From positions 10,492 to 74,491 of the forward strand of contig JAZQOI010000035.1 in the NCBI GenBank assembly GCA_045627745.1: 64,000 bases of DNA. Reading direction: 5' to 3'. This DNA comes from UBA2868 sp045627745 (lineage in GTDB: Bacteria; Bacillota; Clostridia; Lachnospirales; Lachnospiraceae). How positions within the stretch are numbered: the stretch's first letter is position 1; the number at the start of each line of letters is the position of its first letter. The position numbers and the translations under genes are program-made. The notes under the pieces were generated by a model. That model saw nothing but the letters and a program-made list of their open reading frames with translations, searched no databases and had not been told where the DNA came from. Shown in pieces: positions 1 to 9,800 of the stretch.

Positions 1-132
1 AAAGCTATTTATAAAATAATACAATGTTGGTTGTATAAACAGTAAATTATATTGAGAATAGGTCGATATATTATGTATAGTTGTAGACAGTAACCGGGAA
101 CTGTACATTTGAATAAATATTGACCATGGAAG

Positions 133-171
133 GCACAGAAAACGAATAAGGATATTCGTTGTTTTCTGTGC
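133..171 (+). terminator. Hairpin with T-rich tail upstream of the first gene
   Basis: The arms at 133-147 and 154-171 pair almost fully, with a 3-base bulge in the right arm and a 6-base loop, and a CTCTTTTC tract follows. It most likely terminates a gene lying before the window. It could also act as a leader hairpin for the gene starting at 195, whose ribosome site lies 12 bases downstream. The remaining bases 1-132 are AT-rich with no gene seen. Confidence 0.55.
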
Positions 172-194
172 TCTTTTCATTAAGGAGGAAATTA

Positions 195-1277
195 TTGATT
201 ATAGCAAACAGCAAAATAGGAATGGAGTCCGTAAGGAATTATTCCTCATTGCGCATGGATGCGTACAGTACTTCCATTGGAACAACCGGGAGCTTAGCTT
301 TGCTTAGCCCTGTAAAGGGTAATAATTTAAAGGAAACTACTCTTAAGGATGTTAGTTCAAGTGGAAGCTTTAAGGAATCTATGAATAATTTATTGGACCG
401 TTTTAAAAACGTTAAGACAAGTTCAATAACTCAAAGTCAACAGGAGAAGGATGCAATAAGCAGGATAAAAACGGAGTGTATTAATTATCTGCTATGGATT
501 CTGTTTGGTGACAAGGAAAAGAGTAACGGTGTACGGGAAAACTATTCGGATTTATCTAAGAATCAGTTAAATATTGATTTTGGCACCGGCAATACAGGTG
601 GCTTTACCTATAATTCCAATATGGCTCTGTCCCATTATTACAGTGAAAACGAAAGTGTGACCTTTAATACAAAGGGAACTGTGGTTACGGCAGATGGAAG
701 GGAGATTGATTTTGGCCTGAGCTTTTCCATGAGTAGAGCCTTTGAAGAATATACGGAAGAATACAGAAATGATTTAGTGACTGCAATGTGTGATCCGCTT
801 GTTATCAATTTTGATACAGACTGTGTATCGGTAAGTGATCAGAAAATCGTTTTTGATATTGACTGCGATGGTGTAAAGGACAGTATTTCTGCTCTTAATA
901 AGGGAAGCGGCTACTTAGCTCTTGATAAGAATGGTGATGGCTGCATAAATGATGGAAATGAATTGTTTGGAACACAATCACAGGATGGATTTAAGGATTT
1001 ATCCATATATGATTCAGATGGAAATGGCTGGATTGATGAGGCTGATCCTATATGGGATAAATTATTAATTGCCTGTATGAATGAGGATGGAACAACGGAT
1101 TTATATGGTTTATCCGAGAAAAATGTTGGTGCAATATTTTTAGGAAATGTATCCAGTGATTTTTCCCTGAATAATGCGGCTACAAATGAAACCAATGCGG
1201 CTATAAGAAAAACGGGAGTATTTTTATTTGAGAATGGTGCTGCCGGAACTATGCAGCATATTGATGTGGCAAAATAG
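195..1277 (+). CDS. EF-hand-like calcium-binding protein, function unknown
   Basis: The protein has about 360 residues. I chose the TTG at 195 because AAGGAGG at 182-188 sits 6 bases before it; an upstream TTG at 159 lies inside a hairpin arm. No signal peptide or membrane segment is visible. The C-terminal third carries three acidic loops of EF-hand/dockerin type: one starting DIDCDG, then 'LDKNGDGCINDGNELFG' and 'DSDGNGWIDEADP'. This arrangement occurs in many Clostridia proteins of unknown role, and calcium binding is inferred from the loops. The gene stands alone and converges on the NRPS operon, sharing the hairpin at 1294-1323. Secretion cannot be predicted from the sequence. Confidence 0.65.
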   Translation: MIIANSKIGMESVRNYSSLRMDAYSTSIGTTGSLALLSPVKGNNLKETTLKDVSSSGSFKESMNNLLDRFKNVKTSSITQSQQEKDAISRIKTECINYLLWILFGDKEKSNGVRENYSDLSKNQLNIDFGTGNTGGFTYNSNMALSHYYSENESVTFNTKGTVVTADGREIDFGLSFSMSRAFEEYTEEYRNDLVTAMCDPLVINFDTDCVSVSDQKIVFDIDCDGVKDSISALNKGSGYLALDKNGDGCINDGNELFGTQSQDGFKDLSIYDSDGNGWIDEADPIWDKLLIACMNEDGTTDLYGLSEKNVGAIFLGNVSSDFSLNNAATNETNAAIRKTGVFLFENGAAGTMQHIDVAK

Positions 1278-1293
1278 AAAAAAGAACGGAAAG

Positions 1294-1323
1294 AAAAAGT
1301 GGTGGGGTGTCCACCACTTTTTT
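1294..1323. terminator. Bidirectional intrinsic terminator
   Basis: Arms 1294-1305 and 1311-1322 are a perfect 12-bp inverted repeat around a 5-base loop. The A-run on one side and T-run on the other let it work in both directions. It ends the EF-hand gene (+) and the NRPS operon (-), whose last stop codon overlaps the T-run. Confidence 0.9.
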
Positions 1324-1585
1324 AATCCTCTTCAAGTACCTGTATTTCAAGGTAATCACATTCAAGGCTATCAATAAAATTATCCTGAAAGAATCGACAC
1401 TTGGCATGACGTTTGAATTCATTTACTGTGGCATCGAGCCATATTGGTGCACTTAAATCAAATTCATAGCATGTTTTATCAAGGGCATTAAATACCTTGT
1501 GGGTTCTGGTATCATTGCTATTATCCTCGATGACTATATCTTTAAGTATGTGGTTGTCTGTAATTAGTTTTGCCCATATTCTCAT
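1322..1585 (-). CDS. Small acidic protein at the end of the NRPS/partner-switch operon
   Basis: This is an 87-residue soluble protein starting at the ATG at 1585, one base after the stop codon of the STAS gene. A TTG at 1618 would add 11 residues but overlap the STAS gene by 32 bases. The sequence is acidic, with a C-terminus rich in Asp and Glu. I recognise no domain. Its tight position after the STAS gene suggests a role with the phosphatase/STAS pair, but that rests on context alone. Confidence 0.6.
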   Translation of the reverse strand: MRIWAKLITDNHILKDIVIEDNSNDTRTHKVFNALDKTCYEFDLSAPIWLDATVNEFKRHAKCRFFQDNFIDSLECDYLEIQVLEED

Positions 1586-1586
1586 A

Positions 1587-1889
1587 CTATTTACCACATA
1601 TTCCAAGCTTTTTATCAAGACCGGTCATAGAAAGAATACTCATTACTTCTGAATTGACATTAATAACAAGGAAATCCGCATTCAACTCCTTGGTTTTTCT
1701 ATGGGCTGCAACAATCATACGGATTCCGGCAGAGGAAATATATTCCACCTTTTCAAAATCAAGAGTAAGCTTTGTTGCTGCTTCAAGACCATTAATTACT
1801 TCGCCAAGCTGTGGTGAACTTTCGTGGTCTAACCATCCGTCTAAAGCTATTGTGATTTTTCCATTGTCATTTGTCTGTTCTATAGTCAT
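1587..1889 (-). CDS. STAS-domain anti-sigma factor antagonist (SpoIIAA/RsbV type)
   Basis: The 100-residue protein is a single STAS domain. The hallmark 'YISSAGIR' near residues 50-57 includes the serine that a partner-switching kinase phosphorylates and a PP2C-type phosphatase dephosphorylates in SpoIIAA and RsbV. The gene starts 2 bases after the SpoIIE-type phosphatase gene ends, so its cognate phosphatase, with a kinase-like domain, is encoded next door. In known systems the unphosphorylated antagonist binds an anti-sigma kinase. No sigma factor gene is in the window, so the final target is unknown. Confidence 0.88.
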   Translation of the reverse strand: MTIEQTNDNGKITIALDGWLDHESSPQLGEVINGLEAATKLTLDFEKVEYISSAGIRMIVAAHRKTKELNADFLVINVNSEVMSILSMTGLDKKLGICGK

Positions 1890-1891
1890 TA

Positions 1892-3871
1892 CTATACCTC
1901 CCTAAGATACTTAACTATTGTCAAAATGTTTGTATTATCAGTATATTCATATTTTATTTTATCTGCAATGGTGAATGCAATAAGTTTCCCAAGCCCTCCA
2001 AGTTGCTCGTCAGGATTGTAGTCTATATCATAATCCACATCCTTGGTAGGATCGTATTCGAATCCGTTGTCCTCAAACTTAAGCAGGATTCTGTCTGAAT
2101 GCTCGAAGGTAAATATTACGAAATTATCAGTGCTTGTGGATTTTCCTTCAAAGGCATAGGAACAAATGTTGATAAATATTTCTTCGGCAGCAACACATAA
2201 TGAGAGCTTCATGGAGTGTTCAAGGTTGCTGTTAAGAATGGCCTCTTTAATCTTGGAAAATTCCTTTGTTTGAGGTAAGAGTTCCAGTACGATTCTATGC
2301 TTTACGGTGCAGGACAACATTGTCAGGTCATCAAACTGTTCGGTATTTTTCATGAAATCTTTGACTCTTGCATCAATGTATTCTACAATATTTTCCTCCC
2401 TTGAAATAAGGAAATCATTCAGAGCCTCTTCAAGTCTTTTTTCTCCGTAGAACCTCTTGTTTTCATCGATTGCTTCCGTTACTCCATCCGTATACAGGAA
2501 GACAATATCGCCATAGTCCAGGGTAATCTTTTCTTCTGTATATTCTTCGTTACTGTATAGGCCAAGAACAAGATTTCTGGCACCGTTAAGCGGTATAGGC
2601 TTGTCCTTGATAATGTAGGGTGGAAGATGACCGGCGTTGGAATACGTAAATTCTCTTGTTTCCGGATCGTAGATGCCTACAAAGGCAGTGGCAAAGAACA
2701 TATTGCGATTATTGGCTGTAATTACATTGTTGGTTTTTGCAAGAATTTCTGCAGGTCCGATTCCTTCAATGACACTTTGCTTTAAAATCACAAGTGTAAC
2801 TGCCATATACATTGATGCAGGAATTCCTTTTCCTGATACATCAGCAATTGCAATGAAGATTTTGCCGTCCTTTAGTACCATATAATTGTAAAGGTCACCA
2901 CCTACATTTTTTGCAGGTGCCATACTTGCGAAAATTTCGCAGTCCTCGGCATACAGTCGATTGGAATCAAGAAAGCCCTGCTGAATTCTTGAAGCAATAT
3001 CAAGTTCTGCCTTTTGACTTGCCTGGGCATTGTTTAACTTATTAATGTTTTCAATATATGTATCTATATTCTCTGTCATAACATTAATTGAAGATGAAAT
3101 AATATCAAACTCATAGCTGCCGCTCTGTTCGAGTTTATCACTGGTTCTTTTACCATCCTTAATATAGGTTGAAATAAATTTACTTATTTTTTTAGCCGGC
3201 TTAAGAACACTATTTGTAATAATAAAGTACATACATAAGGTAAGTACTATAATGGAAAGCAGAATAATAATAATCAGTTGGTTAAAGCTGGTTACGATAT
3301 CTTTTTTTACTGCTTCATAGGATACGCCCGAGCCTGATACTATTCTGTTGCCGTAAGCATCATCTATTGCTATTGCTGATACGCAGGCACCATCGAAAAA
3401 CAGGTCATCGTAATCTAAATATGTTTTGGAACCATCCCAAAGCTCTAATTCCTCCGGACTGGGAATGTATTCATACTCACCATCAAAAACGTTCTTAGGT
3501 AATTGAGAAACAAAGTCCATGCCCTTTCGTTCACAATAATTAAGAATCCTTATATGCTGTCGGTCTTCGCTTACAACGTAGGTGAAAATAAATGCAACAT
3601 AATTCTGATTACACAGGTTCTGCCCTAATGACTTCATCATATCCCGGCAGCTTTCATCAATGGGTGTTCCCTTTTCCTTGGCATAATCGCTAATGGCACT
3701 TATATAGCTGTTTGTTATGGTGCGGTTATATATCAGTGTCTGGTTATGTACTACGTCGGATACCACAAAAAAGTCTCCGACAATCAGTAATAACAGAACC
3801 AGAATAATCAATAGTGACAGTTTAAAGGTTAGTGTTTTTGTAAGTGATTTTTGTTTTGTTTTTTTATTCAT
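1892..3871 (-). CDS. Membrane sensor with SpoIIE/RsbU-type phosphatase and RsbW-like kinase domain
   Basis: The 659-residue protein starts at ATG 3871, 5-6 bases after AGAGGA; a longer reading from 3889 lacks such a site. In order it has a transmembrane helix (about 18-40), an extracellular sensor region (about 40-200), a second helix (about 200-222), a HAMP-like linker, a PP2C/SpoIIE domain (about 300-510) and a GHKL ATPase domain (about 515-659). Phosphatase motifs are 'GGDLYNY', 'DVSGKGIPA', 'NAGHLPP', 'LYTDGVTEA' and 'QFDDLTML'. The GHKL part shows an N-box 'AAEEIFINICSYAF', a 'FEDNG' G1 box and a 'GGLGKL' G2 box. It should set the phosphorylation state of the adjacent STAS protein from an extracellular signal. 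Its start overlaps the NRPS stop by 8 bases, so the two are translationally coupled. Confidence 0.9.
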   Translation of the reverse strand: MNKKTKQKSLTKTLTFKLSLLIILVLLLLIVGDFFVVSDVVHNQTLIYNRTITNSYISAISDYAKEKGTPIDESCRDMMKSLGQNLCNQNYVAFIFTYVVSEDRQHIRILNYCERKGMDFVSQLPKNVFDGEYEYIPSPEELELWDGSKTYLDYDDLFFDGACVSAIAIDDAYGNRIVSGSGVSYEAVKKDIVTSFNQLIIIILLSIIVLTLCMYFIITNSVLKPAKKISKFISTYIKDGKRTSDKLEQSGSYEFDIISSSINVMTENIDTYIENINKLNNAQASQKAELDIASRIQQGFLDSNRLYAEDCEIFASMAPAKNVGGDLYNYMVLKDGKIFIAIADVSGKGIPASMYMAVTLVILKQSVIEGIGPAEILAKTNNVITANNRNMFFATAFVGIYDPETREFTYSNAGHLPPYIIKDKPIPLNGARNLVLGLYSNEEYTEEKITLDYGDIVFLYTDGVTEAIDENKRFYGEKRLEEALNDFLISREENIVEYIDARVKDFMKNTEQFDDLTMLSCTVKHRIVLELLPQTKEFSKIKEAILNSNLEHSMKLSLCVAAEEIFINICSYAFEGKSTSTDNFVIFTFEHSDRILLKFEDNGFEYDPTKDVDYDIDYNPDEQLGGLGKLIAFTIADKIKYEYTDNTNILTIVKYLREV

Positions 3872-6800
3872 ATGAATCCTCTGCTTCAAAGTAATCTAAT
3901 GATAATAGACCGGAAAGTACACGTTCAAGGTATGACACATCCGGAAGCTCCCAGGAAAATCCCAATCGATACAAAATATTAGCGGTAAATTTATTATCTG
4001 TTTCCACTCCGTGAATATCAGGACGGTCATTGGTCATAAGTCCCTGAAGTTTTGCATTTATTTTAGGATCTCCAAGCATTTTGTGATAGTCGGCATAATA
4101 ATCCTCGTCCGGAACAAGGGTTATATTAACGCCGCATTTATTGGCTGCCTCCAACAACTGCCATTCATCGAAGTGGAATCTGTTATCGGCGTTAAATGCT
4201 GTAAAAATATCATTTGTTCCTGCTAAAAGCACAATTGCCTTAGCAGTGGAATCTACAGGCGAAAAGCTTACCGGGTCTGTTGCATGACTAATGGGGGCTT
4301 TCCCTATTGTTGCAAAGCCTCGTACAGCATTTAGGAATGCATTTGTTTCAAAGTTAATCTGAAATTCGCCATCCTCGTAACGGCCCATAAGATTACCTAC
4401 ACGTATGATTTTTCCACGCATACCATTTTTGATAGCCTCAAGCACCTTAAGCTCTGCATGATACTTGGATATAGAGTATTTATTTCCCATATCATCAATA
4501 ACAAACAGCTTGTTTTCATAAGCCTTAATACCCTTGTTATAGGTTTGTGCTGTGTGTGCTCCGGGAATGGAAATAGTGGATATCTGAATAAGGCGTGCAT
4601 TGTGGCTGTTTGCAATCTTAATCAGATTCTCTACACCACCCACATTAATTCTCTCAAGAATATCATCTGCTGCATAATGCTTTACGATAGCAGCGCAGTT
4701 TATTATTGTATCAATGCTGTAGTCCTTAAGACAATCCGTTAAGTCGTCAGTAATATCAGCTTCAATAACAGACACCCGTGTGTTAACAAGCTCCTCAAAG
4801 GGATTGCCAAAGTAGTACATAAGCATACTCATAAGTCGTTTTTTGGCAGATTCAAAGTCACCTTTACGAAGAAGACATATTATATGACCTTCATTTTTTT
4901 CAAATAGCTCAGCTAAAATATGAATACCTAAAAATCCGACAGCTCCTGTTAACAGTACGTTGCCAAGAGGTTCCCTTGTAACCCGGTCGGCATATTCAAG
5001 GGTGTTGTACTGTAGCTGCGTGGGATAGTCAGATATAATATCTGTTGCACCAAGATCCGGTTGGAACTTAGGATTTAAGGCTTTGTGGGCAGAAATACTA
5101 TCTGCAAGAGCCTCGGGAGTTGGATTATCAAAAATATCCTGATATTCCACTGAATATCCCTTTGACTGAAGCTGCATTATAACCTTTGAAGCCGACAGAG
5201 AGGTTCCGCCCATTTCGAAGAAGCTGTCATCTGAATAGATTTCCTCTGCATTAAGAACTTCTGCAAAAATATCACAGATTTCCTGCTCTAAGGATTTCCT
5301 GGGCGCCTTGTGGGTTTTCTGTTTACGCTCCTTTTTAACCTCAGGCAGTGCTTTTTTATCAATTTTTCCACTAGGTGTAAGGGGCATAGCTTCAAGCTGC
5401 ATAATAACATCAGGAACCATATAATAGGTAAGCCTTTTCTTAAGATATGCTGTGAGCTCTTCTGTATCAATTGTATTGGATGCCGTAAAGAATGCCACCA
5501 GATAATCCTCAAAGCCATTGTTTCGTACAAGGACCTTACTTGATTTTATCCGGTCAAAATCACAAATGGCATTTTCGATTTCATCAAGCTCAACTCTGTA
5601 GCCCCTAAGCTTAACCTGATTGTCCATACGTCCACTAAATTCAAGCTCCCCGTCACTGTTGAATCTTGCAACGTCACCGCTTCTGTATGCCTTTATTCCG
5701 TCAATTTCAATAAAGGTTTCACGATTTTTATCGGGAAGATTAATGTATCCCCTTCCTACGCCGGTTCCTGCAATAATAAGTTCTCCTGTTGCAAAGGCCG
5801 GAAGCTTGCGGCTGAACTTATCCATGATGAATACATTATAATTATTGGCAGGTCCACCAATGGTAATGGAGGCTGATGATGTAATATGCTTGGAGCTGGC
5901 TGAAACAGTACATTCCGTAGGCCCGTAGGCATTGACAACATATATATCCGGATTGATTTTTGTGAGCTTTTCAATCAAGCCTGTAGGGAAGGCTTCGGCA
6001 CCTATCATTATTGATTTTAATCCGGATAATCCCTTTTCAAAGTATTCGATGCCGAGCATGTTCATAATAAATGAAGGCGTACAGGCCATTACATCGACAT
6101 TGTTATTAACCATCAGATCTGTAAGGGATACAGGATTATGAATTTCTTCTTCATTTGCAAGGACTACGGTTTTGCCGTTGCACAAGGGAAGAAGTATTTC
6201 AATAATATGTATGTCAAAGGATATTGAACCAAAGGCCAGTCCCGTTTCTCCTCTGTTTTTACATCTGAACATATCTTTTGCAACTGCAAAGGTCTGAACA
6301 AAGTTGGATAGACTGTGTTGTTCAATCATTACCCCCTTAGGCGTGCCGGTGGAGCCTGAGGTATATATACAGTAGGCAAGGGCATTATCACAGGGTGAAG
6401 CAGATGGATTGTCAATACTTTCATTTTGTAATAGCTGTTCAACTGTATATGCCTTGTAGTCCTTGTCATCACTAAACAGGCTGCTGTGCTTGGCTATTAT
6501 GTGTTCTGTTGAAATTACGATTTTGCATCCTGAATCCTTAAGACAGTACTCTATTCTATCATCAGGATATTCGGGAAGAATGGGAAGGAATGCACCTCCT
6601 GCTTTAAGTATTGCCAGCTCACATACAGGAATATCAAGAGTTCTTGACAGAAAAACGGCAACTATTGAATCCTTCGTAACACCTAATTTAATAAGCTCTG
6701 CAGCAATTCTGTTAGCCTTTTCATTAAGCTCACTATACGTAAGCTTATCTGTGGATGATACGACTGCTAACCTGTGAGGATTTTCCTTAACACATTTTTC

Positions 6801-9800
6801 AAACAGCTTACCTGCCGGAAGTGTGTCATATTCAAGGGCGGTATTGTTAATTCGTTCAAGTGTCCTTGCTGCCTCCTCTGACAGAATATTTATGTCTTCT
6901 GCCTTATCATATTTAGTAAAGCCTGTGAGAACAAGGTCAAACACATCCAAAAAGCTGTTTATAAATGCATCGCTGTATTTCTCACGCTGATATTCAGCGT
7001 TCAATTCATATTTTCCGTCCTTGAGAAAAACAGTAATGGTGATTGCCGATTTGGTTGTATTAGGGGCTACCTTTACAAATTCTGCTTTCTGTCCTAAGAA
7101 GTATTCATAGGAAAATGCACTGCCCTGATAAGCAAAAATAATATCGGAATGAATGCCGTAGGCGGCCGATATTTCAGCGAAGGAATATATGTCATTTGAC
7201 ATACTTGCAAGTATCTGCTTCTGGGTAGTCAAAATCATATCCTTAACATTAATACTGCCTTCTGTGTGCACAAGTACAGGAAGCGTTTTTACAAGCATTG
7301 TAACAGAAGTAGAAAGTCTGGAATCGCTTCTGCCGTTGTAAATGGTGGTGTATACGGCATTTTCCTGATTTTCAAAGAAGCTTAATGTATAACCAAAGGC
7401 TGCATTAAAGTATGCGTTTTCGGTGAATTTGTTTTTTTGACAAAAATCAATAACCTCTGAGGCTTTTGTATTTGCGGTGCGCTTGATAGCACCGGCACCT
7501 TTGTTTTCTCGGTCAGGAGCCTTAGGAGGCAGACAGTCTGCATCGCAGCCGCTAAAAATACTGTCGAAATGTGCTTTTGCATTAGTATAAGCCTCGGTGG
7601 TTCTACGGTCTTCTTCATCAAGGGAGAGCTCATAGCCCGTAAAACGTTCGGTTAATACCTTTTCGCCACTATAGGCCCTGGATATATCTGCCAGAATAAT
7701 ATTTTCAGATGTACCATCAGAGGCAATATGATGAAAGTCCATAAAGAGATAATTAGCATCGTCTGCCTCATAAATTGTAATTCTATACAGCGGCTCACCA
7801 AGAAGCTTAAATGGTCTTACAAGCTCATGTGAAGAAGGAATATTGGAACACGATACAATGTTAACAACCGGTTCCGTTGAATCATTACGTCTAACCCTGA
7901 TATTGCCTTTTTCATCAGCAAAAAGAATTGCTTTTGTGTAGGGATGAGCGTTTAGTGCTTCTTTGATGGCTATAGCCAGTTTTTGTGTGTCTATTTCTGA
8001 GGAAAGCTTTAGCATCATAGGAATATTATAGTTAACTGCATCAGGATTACTGCTGCATTCAATATATATTCCCATCTGAGTCTGAGTCAGCGGATAATTA
8101 TCAAGAATGTCATATTCCTTTGTGGGAGTGGCTGACCGGATAAATTTCTCCAAAAGCTTTACCGTGTTATGCTCCTTTATATCTGAAACTTTAAAGGATA
8201 TATTAAATGCCTGATCTAAGGCTACGTTAAGCCTGATAATTCCGATGGATGTAAGTCCGGCGGCAAATAGGTCTGTATCTGTTCCAAATTGATTGTGCGA
8301 AAGCTCATTACAGCAGATGTCGTAAATTGCCTGCTGCATATCATTTTCGGGAAGGGTGATATTATCAATTTGTCGCGCAGGCTTTGGCAGGGCTTTTCTG
8401 TTAACCTTCTGATTCTGATTAAGAGGAATAGCATCAATCTGCATTATTACAGGAGGAACCATATAGGGTGGCTTCTCTGACGAAATAAAATCAGAAAGTG
8501 CTTTAATATCTATTTTTTCATCTGCTACAACATAAGCAGCCAGATATTTTCCGCCTGTAGCTTCATCAAAGGCTGCAACTGTTGCATCCTTTATGCCCTT
8601 GAAACGACGAATAATTTCTTCTATTTCAGTAAGCTCCACCCTGAAGCCTCTGATTTTGACCTGACCATCATGCCTTCCTATATAATCAAGCATTCCGTTT
8701 GGAAGGAATCTTACTACGTCACCTGTACGATAAACGTGTTTATATTTGGGATTATCGGTAAATGGATTGTCAATAAATACCTCTTTTGTTTTTTCAGGCA
8801 GATTAAGATAACCCTTACTTATCTGGTTGCCTGCAAGTAGGAGTTCTCCGGGAGCACCTACAGGCAGTCTGTTTAGATATTCGTCTACAATATAGCCTTT
8901 AACATTTTCGTGAATTGTACCAATCGGAAGTCGTAATTTTTTATTGGTTACATGCCATCCCGTAAGGAATATTGTAGTTTCTGTAGGACCATACAGATTG
9001 TAAAACTTAAAGGATAAATCATTACCGTCAAAGGGGACAAGTGCTTCTCCACCTACACCAAAATACTTAAGATAGGGTGATTGTGTATAAAGAGCGAACT
9101 GCCTTCCTACCTGGGTTGTCATAATGCCGTGGGTTATGCGGTTATCTATATAAAATTGATTAAGAGCTGCCATATCAAGACGAATCTCTTCAGGAACAAT
9201 ATGGATTGTTCCACCAAGCGCAGGAACAGCTCCTACATCGATAAAGCATGCATCAAATCCAAAGGAGGCATAACAGGCACTGATGGTGTTTTCGTTAAGC
9301 TCGTATCTTCGACTGATACCCTGTACAAAGGACGAAAAGTTTCTGTGGGTTAGCTGCACGCCCTTTGGTTTGCCTGTGGTGCCGCTGGTATACAGCAAAA
9401 TAGCATTGTCATCTAAGTCTATAGAAACTTTTATTTCGGTTGCCGCCGGAAGCTTTTCCATATCCTCTATATAGAGAATTTTTCCATTATAATCCGGTAG
9501 CAGACTAATTAATTCATGGGTTGTAATTAACATTTTTGCGTCAGCATTTTCAAGCATGAAGGATAGTCTGTCTGTAGGATATGATGAATCCATAGGCTCA
9601 CAGGTACAGCCTGCCTTTAAAACACCGTAGGTAGCAAGCACAATCCACTCACTTCTGGGAATGAGAATGCCTACAGCATCCTGATTTTTAAGACCCTGAT
9701 TAATAAGGTACTGGGCAATACGATTGGTAATGGCGTCGACCTCACCGTAGGTAATATGATGGTCCTTAAATACAACAAGCTCCTTGTTACTACATTTATT

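Noticed and set aside
159..194. Upstream TTG start for the first gene
   Set aside because: It lies within the right arm of a hairpin and lacks a ribosome site, whereas the TTG at 195 follows AAGGAGG at ideal distance.
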